This document shows, piece after piece, positions 34,029 to 45,987 of a stretch of 64,000 nt of DNA; positions within the stretch are counted from its first letter, which is position 1, and each line of letters begins with the position of its first letter. The notes below the pieces were generated by a model. That model searched no databases. It had not been told where the DNA came from and was given only the letters and a program-made list of their open reading frames with translations. Location of the stretch: the NCBI GenBank assembly GCA_001600415.1, contig BCJX01000003.1:1046809-1110808 (forward strand). Direction: 5' to 3'. This stretch comes from Pascua guehoae. Taxonomy: Eukaryota; Basidiomycota; Tremellomycetes; Trichosporonales; Trichosporonaceae. The position numbers were made by a program, and so were the translations under genes.

Positions 34029-35641
34029 TCACAAGTCGCCCCTTTGCGCGGTGGCGTACCGGGTATCGGAGATGCTTCTTGGGGCCGGCGCTTGCGCAGG
34101 GTTCGTTGGAGCGGGTGGTGTGTGGTGTGTGGCGAAAGTGGTCGGGTGTGCGGGATGGCCATTACGAGTGGCTGACCTGACGGCCATGCGTTGACCGGAG
34201 GTATTGGAGCTCGACGCAGGTACCGGGTAGGTCCCTCGCTGGGACGATTGGGGGACAGGTTGTTGCTGGTAAGGGTCGCTTGAAGAAGCGTATCGCGCCT
34301 TCTCGGTGGTTAGCTTTGGTGCAAATGTGGGCGTTGCCGATACACACCTGGTTGGTATCGGCGTATCCTGTGTATCCGTACATGGAATGGTTGCCCTGAT
34401 TCGGATACCCAGACGAGGTCGGGTTGCTGGGACGATAAGCGCCATTGGGATTGGGGGTGCGCGCCTGAGTGAGGGGGAGTTGTGGGCTGGGAGGTCGCGG
34501 ACTGGGTGACGGGGCCATGGAACGAGTAGGGACAACGGAACGAGCGGGGGCAACGGAACGAGCGGAGCCGCTCGAGTCGGAGCTGTCCATTGAAACGTCG
34601 CCATCTGCGAAAACATCCTTCTTGTCGAGGTTGAACAAGGCCGTCACACCAATGGCCTCGAGGAGGGACATGCCGTCCTGGGTTTGGGCGTCGTACATGT
34701 CCGAGAAGAAGACCTCTGGTGAGGGTTCCATACCAGAGTCGTGAGTCCAGCGCGAAGTGGCGCGAGGTACATGCACAATGATGAAGCGGTTACCGGTCGT
34801 GATAATGCCCCACGGAGTCCCAGATATTACGCAGTAGGCGTAGCACTCTAGGACGAGCGTCAAAAGCGTCGTCTCGTAGTTGGAGGTGTCGACGATTTGA
34901 CCATCAAAGCTCTCCCGGACTTCAAGCGTGGGTACGTCCTCGGTCGTGCCGTTCCTCTTCGTCATGGTCTGCGTAGTGAGGAGGATGGTGACTTTCTTGT
35001 CTTCGTCCCATGTGGAGATCTTGTCAAAGACCTCGTCGGGAACAACTGCCGACCGCTTCAGCTCCATGTGAGAAATAATCTCCACCTTTCCGCCTCTTTC
35101 CTTTTCTACTTCTACGCCGCGGTCGATTCTCGCCCACGATTTGGGTTGTTTGTTGTACATCCACCAGTGCTCGCCTCGAAAAACCCCCCTACTCCATCCC
35201 TTGGGGGACCTGAACGGACGCGCCTTCATCAAGAAGTTGACGAGCTCGCCTATCGACCGATCGAGCCAACTGCCGAGGTGTGCTTCGGTGGTCACCTTGT
35301 TGTCGATGGAATGGAACGCGGACGGCAGCCGGTCATCCGGGAGTGTGTCGCCCTTGAGGCCAGCTTTAAGGGCATCGAGTTGGTCCTCGATGTCAGTCCG
35401 TTTGAGGCGTTTTACATCGAGACCACATAGCTTGAGGTCGTCCAAAATGAGTCGGAGGACGGGCTTCACAGTCTTGTAGGTGGAACGGTCATCTTCTTCG
35501 GATTTCGGCCGTCTCGTTGGCCACTTGACCTCTTTGGCACGATAGCCAGAGAGGAAATTAGTCCACTGCTTATGAGCATACGCTGTCGCGGGGGATGCGA
35601 GGCTGGGCCGGCCGCCACGAAGCACTCACACTGATAGGCAT
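34029..35641 (-). CDS. Unknown 501-aa protein with a possible restriction-endonuclease-like core, 3 exons
   Basis: Exons on the minus strand: 35630-35641 (MPIS), 34348-35568, 34029-34301. The first junction uses GTGAGT and a CATAAG acceptor, giving MPIS-QWTNFLSGYRAKEVKW. The central part contains KVEIISHMELKRSAV, where E-x-K resembles the PD-(D/E)XK core, followed by a Tyr-rich helix and CVISGTPWGIITTGNRFIIV, reminiscent of the strand-helix after that core in HsdR-like or Crinkler-type proteins. This is motif-level inference only. The C-terminus is Ser/Pro/Gln-rich with a SARSVAPARSVVPTRSMAPS repeat. The last intron is GTGTGT to ACCGAG. The start is uncertain; upstream exons are possible. Confidence 0.65.
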
Positions 35642-36447
35642 TCGGCAGATAAAGGTTATATCGCTGGGGTGTCTACCCAGACCGTCGTTCGCCAGGGGGA
35701 AGGTGTGATGGGGAAGGGTGAAGGAGCAGGCCGTAGAATAGGATGGGTTGGGGGGGAGGGGGGGAGAGAAGCAAGAATCTCACTGATGCTGCAAGATATA
35801 CTGTACACAGTGCCCCTCATCCCAGCATATTACTGCAATGACCTAGCAGCTGCTGTAAAGCCTGATACCCATTTGCTGCTTGACGTAGGCTTGGACAAAG
35901 GCGGATTTGCTCCGGTTTCGTCCAGCACTGCTATTGCACTGCACCGCCAACAGCCCATGTTTCTACAAGGGGAGGCTTTGCAGTCCCTCAGTCGGTCGCT
36001 TAGGGAGGTGTAACTCTCACGAACTCGTCGTTTCACTTGTTCCAGGTGTCATAGCAGAGCATGCTGGTGGCAGTGCTGTGGCGATGCTGAGCGGGACAAG
36101 AACAAGGAGACAAGAGAGTCGTTTCAGCATCGCGGCCCCTTGTCAGGCAGTGCATCACAAAGGGGATGTGCAGTGCTGCAAGACCGAATTGGGTGAACAG
36201 GAGGAGGCTAACGTAAAACGTAAAACGAAGCCAGGCAACTCAAGGCAGTTAGGCACCAATGCCTTCCTTCCCGTGCTGTGCATGCTGTGCGAAACCAGTA
36301 TACCCTGTGCTTGTGTGGAGGATGGTTGGTTAGCTGCAAAGGTGAGTACCAACTCGTACTGTCCCCATTCCGTGTTCATCAACATACGTCTTCGACCACT
36401 CTGCTCTTCACTCATTTCACCCTCTTTCTTCTCCTGACTCATACACC
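35642..36447. other. Divergent intergenic region
   Basis: Located between the unknown minus gene and the plus gene at 36448. No gene is supported; the last 90 bp are CT-rich and 5'UTR-like. Confidence 0.5.
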
Positions 36448-37520
36448 ATGCCCCCACCCTACTACCGCAAGGATGGCTTTTCGTGGGTTGAGCACGCTGC
36501 TAAGCTCGCAAACAAGGCTTGGGCCGCCGCCGAGTCAAGTGGGGACTGGAGACGGGTGGACGCCGACTGCTTCAAGTTGTGTGTATTCAACGATGCGTAT
36601 GAAGCGTCAGTATTACACACACAGTCACAACAAAGGCAATTGACGCTGACATGTTCAGAAGAGACACTTGGAGGAGTGGTCCGGACCGGAAACGGGGTGG
36701 TTTCAACACCGTCCCGGAGTATATCGCGAACTGCGTGGAATTCATCTCACGGGCATACCAAGCTGTGCGTTTGCAACACTCGATAGGACTAACAGCAGAG
36801 AGAAGCTTTGCTGCGTGCCGTGAATAATGACCTTGCGCGTCACCTTCTACCCACCATTGATTTCGACAAGGTCCGGGACTTTTGCATACGTGCATTCAAC
36901 CTCGATGCCAATATGGGCACAACGGACTGCCGCGAACACAGAGCCGTGAACAGGATGCGCAAGCCAATCGAGCCCTCCGAGTATGGTGACTTTGACCCCA
37001 ACAAGGCGTACGAAAGGGGCGAGATCAAGGTGGCTCGCTACTTTATCCCCCTCGACACAATCGACAAGGAGTACACTGGCACCTCGGAGGACGACGAGCC
37101 ACGTTTCACGACCCCCGAGATTGTCGTGCCCCAGAAGCGTCGACACGAGGTAAGTCTTTCTCTCTCGGGCCCAGCAAAGCCAACAGCCAACAGTCACCAG
37201 AAGGCGAGCCGACCGAGCAATCGCCCGACCATCACGACGCAGCCGCTGCTAGTGACTCCTCAGCCGATCATCTTGAGCAACCGACCTCCGCAGAGCCCCT
37301 GCAGTCCACAGGCGCGGCCGTCACGCCTGAACCCTCTGAATTGGGGGCTCCGTCGCCGACGGGACGAGCCTCCAAGGCCCAACGCACCGACGCTGGTCCC
37401 AGAAGCCCCAGTGCCGGTCCCGGAACACCAGGCGAGAGTTGCGCAAACCCCGAGCCGGACGACGCAGCTCCAGTCGTCAAGGTCGATGCCGCAGTTGCCA
37501 AAGATGCAGAATCCACGTGA
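36448..37520 (+). CDS. Unknown 314-aa protein, 4 exons
   Basis: Exons 36448-36605, 36659-36764, 36796-37149 and 37194-37520 join in phase. The N-terminal 200 residues look ordered and helical: GFSWVEHAAKLANKAWAAAE, NTVPEYIANCVEFISRAYQA, and REALLRAVNNDLARHLL followed by TIDFDKVRDFCIRAFNLDAN. After the last intron (GTAAGT to CCAACAG) the tail is acidic and low-complexity and ends at TGA 37518-37520. Reading straight through that intron would give a different basic Pro-rich tail to 37587; the spliced frame has the more natural composition. Exon 3 could start at 36799 instead of 36796 (one Gln more or less). No family recognised. Confidence 0.65.
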
Positions 37521-37905
37521 GCCGATGCCAGCACCGTCGGGAAGACCGGGGTATGCGGTTGCGCCGAGTCGGGGGCAGCGGCTGTAGATGTTGTAGCATT
37601 TGATGGGATCTGAAGTTTAAAGTCATTCATTGTCCCTTTTGGGGAGCGACGCCGTCTTCACTGGACAGCGAGTGTCCCACAGCACTCCAAACGCAATATG
37701 TTCTGCACTGCGTGCAGCTTCAGCATTCAGCACGTCGATTTGCTCGATGTCGCTGCCGATCCAGGGCGATCTTGCTCCACGTGAGGACCACGTGCCATAA
37801 AATCACGTGATCCAATGACGAAGTGAACTCACCAACAATCCATCTTGTGTCACCGTCGTCGCCTTCCCTCTCACTTCACTCACCTCGACGCAGTATTTTG
37901 CAACC
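37521..37905. other. Promoter region of the Prp24/SART3-like gene
   Basis: Contains no ORF worth noting. CACGTGAGGACCACGTGCC and TCACGTGATC at 37778-37812 form closely spaced CACGTG-type E-boxes that could be regulatory. Confidence 0.4.
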
Positions 37906-40900
37906 ATGGACGTCGATACCGATACCGCGGCCGCCGCCGCCGAAGCTGTGGTAGCCGGCCCCGAAACGACGGCCGTGGCAGCGGACCAGGAGGTGCTCGT
38001 TGCCGAGCTCGCGCAGCTCTTGGAACAGATTGCCGCCGAGCCGAGCAACATCCGCTTCTTGCGCCGGCAGGTCGATATCATGCTCCAGCTCGAGATGCTG
38101 GACGAAGCCGCTGATGCTGTTGAGGCGGTTTGCAATGTGGCCTTTCTTGGAGAGGGTGGGTAGTTGCTGCTGATCGTGACTGACCCATGCAGCATTGTGG
38201 CTCAAGTTTATCGATGCCAAGATCAAGAACACACCGTCGCCACTCATGCTCGAGGGGTTCGCCGATATTCTCGAGCTGTTTACCAGTGCCGAGGACGAGT
38301 ACCTTTGTAAGCTAGCATGTGTGACCAGGGCTTACGGTCAGCGATTGCTATTCTCGAACGCCACGCCCGGTTCGTCATTAGCGTTGTCGATGAGGAAGGC
38401 CAAGATGCCAGAGAGGTCGACGCCGAGGTCAAAGAGTTCCTCACGCCCGACCACGTTCGTGGGATGCTCCGCGCAGTGGCCACCAAGGCCGATGGCCTAT
38501 TGAGCCAGAGCAGTCAAGTCTGGCAGCTCTGGGCCGACTGGGAACTTGGAATCCTCGCCCGCGCCGAAGGTGATGAGAAGTGAGTTGCGGTCCGTCATGA
38601 ACTTCGCTGATTCCTCAGGAGTGCGCAGCTTGAGAACATTCACGACATGTACCTCGAGCGTCTCCAGGTTCCACACTCCAGTAAGCGTTCACAAACTGAT
38701 GCAAGCTGACCGTAGCTCACGATGCGACGTTCTCTGCCTACTCGACGCTGTGTACCGAACACTGCCCCTTGGAATACGAGCAGCGACTTGTCAGCGCGAC
38801 TGACCTCTCCCAGCCGGCCAAGATTAAGTGGTCGTCGGAAAAGCGACGAGGCAAGACCCGTGCCGACTTTGAGGAGCAGCTGGTTGGTACCCTAAAGTTG
38901 TCGGATCTAACTCACCAGGCATACAGTGCCGACGCTGGCCAACAGGCCCAGACCCTGCTCGTGTACATTGACTGGGAAACAGACCCACTGGCTAAGAAGC
39001 CCAGAGGGCGCAAGGGACCACGCCAGGACGTCACTCTCACCCGGGCAGTGTTTGAACGGACAGTTCTCGTGTATGGGAATGCGGCGGTGGCTGCCGAGGA
39101 GGCTTCCTTTGCAGAGGCAGCAGCAACCGAAGGGCAGAACTCAATGGTCGAGGCAGCAACTGCGTACAAGACCGCCGAGGCACTTGTATGGAGCCGCTAC
39201 ATTGACTGGATGGTGTGTACAGCGCCACCCATAAGCTCAGCAGCTGATCAGCAGTCTGAAAACGCAAAGGACGACGATAACGATGAGACGGCTGCGATCA
39301 GTGGACGTGCATCCCGCGCATGTCCTGGAAGCGGGGAGCTCTGGACGCGATTGCTCAATTCCATGGTTGGTTGGCTATGCTCTTACCGTGCTAACTCTGC
39401 AGGAGGAAAGAAACGACGTGACGGGCATTGAAAGCACTGTGCAAAAGGCCAAAGACCTGATTGTCGGGAACAGCCAGCCTGTCTCTGCGCTCGTCGACCT
39501 GCTGTACGCCCACGCGGCCATCCTTCACCGGCGATACCGGGAGTTGGAAGCAACATGTAAGTCCCCAAAACGCACAGTGTGTCCTGACCAGCTACAGTGG
39601 AGCACCCTGTCTTCCTCAACCTCACTGCTGCACTCGAAACGGTCTCCGAGAACTACAAGGCTGGAGACCCATCACTTCGTTTGGAAAAGTTCTTCATCTC
39701 TTGGGTAAGTTAAGCTGTCTTGGATTAATAGCTCACATGCCAGGCTGAAGCAGTGGCTGCCGAGTTGCTACCGGGCGTCATGGCCGTGCTGGACAAGCCG
39801 GTCAAGTCTCGTTTGACATCCTACCAGTTGGCCATTCTTCGCGCAGACGCTCAGGCAAGACACGGAGACGTTGAAGCTGCCCGAGCAGTGTACACCAACA
39901 CCATCCAACGGTCAGACCTGGACTGGCCCGAGGCAGTGTACGAAGCGTTCCTCCTGTTTGAGAATGTCTACGGCACGCTCGAGACAACTGTCGACGCTCG
40001 AAAGCGCATCGACCGAGAGCAGCAAAAGGTCAACCGCAGGCGGCAAAAGCAGGCAGAAGAGGAGGCTGCGCAGCAGGCGGCGTACGCCCAGCAGTACCAG
40101 GCCGCCGTGCAGTACCAGGCTGCAGCTGAGCCTGCTGTACCAGCTGAGACCGCTGAAGCGATCGAGGTGGATGTTCCTGCGGGGGAAACAGCTGCGGCGG
40201 AACCTGTGACTGAGCCTGCTCCTGCGCCGGAACCTGCACCGGAGGAGGAGACCCACATCAAGAGGTACGAAGCTGAGCACGGACGACGCTGACTTTCAGG
40301 GATCGGGAGAACACGACTGTGCTCGTCTCTGGCCTGAAGAAGAGCACCACATCGGAAACAATTGAATCGTTCTTTGAAAACGTGAGTCGTGATGCTAGTC
40401 AGCGCTGACCTCAGTGCGGCAAGGTGCGCGAGGTCACAATCTTGCCAGGCGACGGAGAGACGGCTGCAGCGCTTGTGGAGTTCAAGTTTGACGACGCTGT
40501 CCCGGCAGCTCTTCAAAAAGACCGCAAAAAGGTCGAAGGCGCCGAGGTCCATGTCACCATGCTGTGGCGCTCGACTCTGTTTGTGACAAACTTTGGCAGG
40601 ACGACGGACGACGCTGCGCTGCGAAAATTGTTTTCACAGTACGGCGGGATTCTGCAGACCCGCTGGCCGAGCCGCAAGTACTCGGACTCGCGCCGGTTCT
40701 GCTACATTACCATGGAGTCACCGGTGAGTATCCACATTGCAATGTCCTTCAGGGATGGTGACTAACCAACCCTATAGGCTGCTGCACAGAACGCCCTGAT
40801 CCTTCACGACTTCAAGGTTGACGGCGACTTTCCTCTCACTGTCCTGATTTCAGACCCGTCGGCGAAGAAGAAGCGAACCGATGAGGAGTCAAACAAGGCG

Positions 40901-41892
40901 ACTTTGTTCGTCGGGGGCCTGAACGCAATGACCACCGAGGGCGAGGTTAGGAAACTGCTTTCCTCGGTATGTTTTGGCGCGAGGGTTGGTTCACCGCTGA
41001 CGGCCAGTATGGAAACATTGTGAATATCAAGCTAGGATGGGACCACGTCAAGCGGATTTGCAAGGGTTTTGCGTTTGTGGAGATGGCGACTCCTGTGAGT
41101 TGCCTTCGACCCTACTTGTGTCGCTGACGTCAGGCCGAAGCTGCCGCGGCGCTTGCCGCCAACGGCACACCGTTCCACGGAAAGGGGCTCAAGGTGGAAG
41201 TGAGCGACCCACACCACGCAAACAAGAAACGGACTGGTCCTGCTGCATCCAAGGGACCCAAACCCAAGGGCCCCAATACGGCGGACGCGCGTGCGGCGGC
41301 CGAAAGGCGTGCGCGGCAGGTGCGCTTGTACGATCTCCCTGCTGGGACACAGGAGGGGCTTTTGCAACAGGCGCTGGAGAAGATTGTGCCGGTGAAGCGG
41401 CTGGAGATCTTTACGTCGAGTGGACAGGCACTCGTCGAGCTGGAGAGTCAGCATGACGCGGGGCTGCTACTCCTGCGCCCTGAGCCGTTTGTATTCAACG
41501 ACGCGACGATCCGTATCGGCGACCACACCGGGCGGCCACCCGCTCACAAGCCCGACGGCAAGCCCAAGCCTGCGGCGCCACAGTCTTCACTCGCATTCGT
41601 GCCGCGCGCGCGCAAGGCCAAGACCCTCGGCAAGGCGTATGCGCCGCCAAAGAAGGCAGTGGCCACGGCTCCAGGCCCCGAGGCCGTGGCCGCAGGCTCT
41701 GGCCAGGACTCGTTCCGCGCGTTCATGGCGGCGACCAACGAAAAGCGCAAGGATAAGTTGAGCGAGGAGATTGCGGGGAGGTCGTCGGGGCCAGCGGGGA
41801 CAAAGCACCCGCGCGAGGAGGGCGGGGACGGTGAGAAGAGTGGGGAGGGAGCCGACGGAGTTGACGGTGCGAAGCGGGCAAAGACCGAGTAG
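37906..41892 (+). CDS. PRP24: Prp24/SART3-type U6 snRNP recycling factor: HAT repeats, four RRMs, LSm-binding tail; 15 exons
   Basis: Exons: 37906-38155, 38193-38306, 38342-38579, 38619-38680, 38716-38882, 38919-39212, 39255-39365, 39403-39556, 39598-39704, 39744-40264, 40300-40381, 40415-40723, 40778-40966, 41008-41094, 41134-41892, giving 1147 aa in phase. The N-terminal half is HAT-like helical repeats (VWQLWADWELGI, LLVYIDWETD, VWSRYIDWM). An Ala/Glu-rich linker precedes RRM1 (TTVLVSGLKKSTT), RRM2 (STLFVTNFGRTTDDAALRKL), RRM3 (ATLFVGGLNAMTTEGEVRKL) and a degenerate RRM4 (RQVRLYDLPAGTQ). SGQDSFRAFM near residue 1085 resembles the LSm-interacting tail. The family anneals U4 and U6 snRNAs in the nucleus. 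Two introns (45 and 42 nt) are multiples of three. Confidence 0.93.
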
Positions 41893-42242
41893 ATCAGCGG
41901 TAACAACTGTAGATTGGAGATGAAGATGAGATGAGGATGCTGCGCCATGTTGGGTGTGTGCATTCGTTTGTGCGCATTCTCTGTGTGAATTATCTCGGTC
42001 CCTGAATGATGCCAACAATGTTCATCTGCGACGGCGCGCGTGCGCCGACTCGTTCTATGATCTACATTTGGTGCGAGACCCGGGCCCAACATGGCGGGTC
42101 ATCTGGAACTGGGCCGTCGGCCATGGGACAGGCGTGAGGGGTCCGTCTGCAAGCCATCCGGTCCTCCGGTCCGTTTAGAACCCAATGGTCGAGGCACTAG
42201 AGTCAGCAAAACCCCGCACCCGCGCAACCCAACCCAGACTCA
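41893..42242. other. Convergent 3' region
   Basis: Separates the Prp24-like stop from the stop of the membrane-protein gene. No feature seen. Confidence 0.5.
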
Positions 42243-43686
42243 CTACAGAAACTGCCACACGAGCAAGAAGAGCACGCCCACGGGCCACACATGCCCGACA
42301 TAGACGACCTCGAGGGCGCTGACCCCCAGCCAGATCTGCTTTGTATGCAGCGCGTGCACGAGCTGGTAGAGGGGCTCGTAGATGTACACATTGCCCCGCG
42401 TCGCCTTGAGGCACTTGCTCGCCATGGCGGGGCCGTTGGCGTCGCGCAGCGCAAAGCCGACGGCGGCGGCGAGGGCGGGCGGGACGAGGGGCGCGAGGTG
42501 GTACGGGATGCGCCAGAGGGAGAAGACGAGGCGGGCGAGGTAGTAGGTTAGGAAGAGGGCTGGGGTTAGGTTTGTCCGGGGCGGGGNNNNNNNNNNNNNN
42601 NNNNNNNNNNNNNNNNNNNNNNNNNNNNNNNNNNNNNNNNNNNNNNNNNNNNNNNNNNNNNNNNNNGGGGGGGTGAATGGGTGGGAGCTGTGGGAAAGGG
42701 GGCTGGGTCTGGGGGGAGATGCAAGGGGGTTTGGGCTCCGGATGACAGGACCAGCCAGTGGCTCAAAGCACCTCAGCATCTGCGGCCTGTGAAGGGTTGC
42801 GGACTTGCAGGCTGGCAGGCTAAGACGCCGCTGGCACGGCCAGGATGACACCTGCTACAGCAGGACACAAAGGACACGAGATGGACGCGCTCGACTCACT
42901 AATCCCAAACTTGAGCGGGCCGCCGCAGAACGCGAGAACCTTTGAAAATGCGTCTGAGAGTCAGCCTTTATCCTCGTTCAGGTCGGGTGTGGTACTCACC
43001 GCTCAGGACGGTGTAGCCCTTTTGCATCCGGAGCTCAATCTGGGCGTCAGCCTGTGGTTCTTCTTATGTGCTCTTTCAGAACCCAGTCTGTCCCATTGCG
43101 CCTTGCTCATCTCGCCCGCAGATTCCCCTGCTCACACCCGACACGGCCCAACTCGCCAGTCTAGGACGGCGGCGGACCGTTCGAGCTCCACCCCTCATAT
43201 CTTTGTCCATCTCGCCCAACTCCACCACTCGCCACACGCCACTCGCCACTCGCCACACGCCACTCGGCGACTTGAGTCGTGACTCACCTCGGACGGCTTT
43301 GGCTTGCCGCGCATCTTGCCCTTGATCGCGCCCATCTTGGCCGCGAGCTTGCCCCGCGGCTGCTTGGCGTACGTCGGCGCCTTGCCCTTTGCGGGAGCCT
43401 GGCCTTGGCCTTGGGCCTGGGGTCTGCCTTGCGCCTGAGGCTTGCCTTGGGCCTTGCCTTGGGCTTGGGCTTGGGCTTGGGCTGGGGCTGGAGTCTGGCC
43501 TTGGTCTTGGGTCTTGTCCGGAGCTTGGGTCTGGGCTTGGCTCTGCGAGGGCGTCCGCGGCGTGCGCGGCGGGATGCGCGGGGCCGCCCGACGGCGCGCG
43601 GGGGAGGGCGCGGGGCGCGCGGGCGGGGCGGGCGCGAGGCGCGGGGCGGTGGGGCGGGCCGTGGCGGGGTATTGCGGGCTGGCCAT
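42243..43686 (-). CDS. Unknown membrane protein with an Ala/Gln/Pro/Gly repeat N-terminus, 4 exons; intron contains an assembly gap
   Basis: Exons on the minus strand: 43288-43686, 43000-43039, 42900-42953, 42243-42559, giving 269 aa with consistent phases. The first 130 residues are basic and low-complexity, dominated by QAQ, QGK and PAP units, ending KLAAKMGAIKGKMRGKPKPS. The small exons encode IELRMQKGYTVLS and AFSKVLAFCGGPLKFGI. The last exon has hydrophobic segments (LFLTYYLARLVFSLWRIPY, LVPPALAAAVGFALRD, and VVYVGHVWPVGVLFLLVWQF at the C-terminus), so two or three transmembrane helices. No family recognised. The third intron carries 80 undetermined bases, so an additional exon there cannot be excluded. 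Confidence 0.6.
42587..42666. other. Assembly gap (80 N) flanked by G runs
   Basis: The N block is preceded by GGGGCGGGG and followed by GGGGGGG, so the gap probably represents another long G/C homopolymer that sequencing could not cross. Confidence 0.95.
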
Positions 43687-45987
43687 TGTCCTAGGTCGTG
43701 ATAGTGGTTGATGTGGTCGGCGTTGGGGATGTGTTGGGGATGTGTTGGGGATGTGTTGGGGATGTGTTGGGGATGTGTTGGGGATGTGTTGGGGTGGGAG
43801 GTGGACTGGGACTTGGGAGCGTAGACGCAGACGGATGGAGCGAACGGGACGTGACGTGCAGGAGAGTGCTTGGGTGGTGGTACAGTCTGAACAAGAACGA
43901 GAATTCTAGTGGGGATTATCTCAGCGGGTCACCATCTTATAGCCTCGCCAGAGCGTCACCACCCCGACGAGGCGGTGACCGCGTCCGGGGCATCAGTCGT
44001 GGGTATGTCACATGATGCTCGATGCCTCCTCGTCTCCTGTATCAGGCGCCTGAGGCGGTGGGTCGAGGTGGGGTTACAGAAGCCTGGGGGCGGTGAAGAC
44101 GATCTCGGGCCATGACGGTGGGTACGGGTACGGGTACGTTCTTGGTCTGCGAGGTAGAGTTAGTCACGACGCGTTTGGGTTCAGTCAGCACAGCATGCAC
44201 CGCATAGACGACCGGACGAGGGGGAAGGGTGTCAACGGCAAGTGGGCCAAGCAGTGGGGCGATGCAAACCGTCCAGGTCTGGAAGCATGACGACGCGTGA
44301 AACGCGATCCCCGACCCCTGATGTTTCAACCCCAACCCACCTTTGAAGTCTTGCTCATGACATCGCCTTGGACTCCGCTGCGTTTCGCGTTGCATTGCCC
44401 TCAGGCGTTTACCGGTATCAGTATGGGCTCCAAAGGCGGCTGGCATCTTCGTAGGCTGGGGCTTAACGGATACATACGGGCGGTGCATTCCAGCGGGGAG
44501 GGGTGAAACGACCTCCCTCACCGATGTCACCCAGAGCATGTCGGGACGGAGGCATAGAGTTACCGGTAGTTTCCACCTAAACAGTCCCCGCACAAAGCCT
44601 GAAATGCGCGTTACAAATAACACAGCAATAGTAGGGCAATGTTGCATGTCAGGGAGAGCCCACCGCCTCCACATCCACACGCATCAGACAAGGGGGGGAG
44701 AAATGGCAAGCGACGAGCGGTCATGGCACGCCCTCTAGCGGTTGTTGGAATGGTAGTCACACGCTAATAGTAGTTGATTCTCTTTTGTGCAGGGGTTGGA
44801 ATTTACAACGCAGTATGTTGGGTGAGGCTTCTAGGATGAGGGGGAGGGACGGGTATAGATGGCCATTACTGGGGTACCAGTACCTTCATCCGAGTCGCTG
44901 CTGGGAGTCTCTCAAGTCACCGCCCTGGTACCAGCCCCCTGGGTCGATGGGTTTCGCTGAGCTGGCCCTCCGCAGCCTGCTCACACATCCAGGCGTTAGG
45001 CTAAGAACTGTTGGGTGTATGCAAGACTGTCGCAGATGCTGTAGAACAGCATTGGTGTTCTCTTCCAACACCCGAACGAACAATCTGTCGTGATAGGTAT
45101 TGTAATGGTATGCACACTCAGCCGCGTTCCCAGCGACATGTTCATGAAGCGAATCCGCCGAGATGCCCTCTCGACGGTATTTAGGATACCTTTTGGGTAT
45201 ATGGATAGCGCGGCTTCATGGTGCTATTACAGGTATGCTTTGATCACCAATCTTCCTTGGCCACCGTTGCGCAAACCCCACACGACACGCTTCACGCCCC
45301 TCGCACACACACCGCACAAGGTCATAGATGAGAAACGTCTGGAGTTGGTACAGCACGCTATGTCCATCCAAGTAGAGGATGTCAGCTGGCTATATCTGAG
45401 GCAACCAGGGACGCGACAGTCGTTGACAGCTGGGCGGGACGAGGTCATTTACGTACGGGTGCGCTTACATGTGCACTGGACTGTTCTGCTCTGCTCTGTT
45501 CACTGCTCACATTGGTAGCTCCGCTCCTGCACACTGGTAACTCTGTTACCGCTCACATTGACTTTTACCCGCAGAGCGTGCCTCGGCTCGGGTTGTGCGG
45601 GATGTTCTAGCGGACCGATTGCACTGGTGACTGCCTTTGGCACATGGGCACTTGGTCACACGTACGTTCATCTGCACCTATATATACACACTGTACAGCT
45701 CCTCTGCGCTCATCGTATGGACGTCTTCCTGCTCGTATGGGGTGTACTCTGATGGTACTGATGACTGGATGGTTGTTCTCGGCTCCTGCGCCTGCTGTGC
45801 TCTGCTCTGGTCTGCTCCTCACTTGCTCCCAACCACTTCCGCTCGCACACAGTTACGCTTGCACCCGCTTCCAGCTCTGCTCTGCACTCTTCTGCTCTGC
45901 GCGTCTTCTCTACTCTACTCCGCTTCGTCCCCAGCCACCCCTCATGCCACCCTGGCCCCGCCCCGCTGGCGACTACCCTCGACGAGC
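43687..45987. other. 2.3-kb gene-poor region
   Basis: Begins with an 11-bp minisatellite. 44000-45900 is less GC-rich with scattered protein-like fragments on the plus strand (for example around 45330-45450), but no assembled gene. Possibly decayed sequence. Confidence 0.4.
43723..43788 (+). repeat. Six perfect tandem copies of TTGGGGATGTG
   Basis: An exact 11-bp unit is repeated six times, 37 bp upstream of the membrane-protein start codon on the opposite strand. The unit has G4 runs on the plus strand. Confidence 0.93.
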
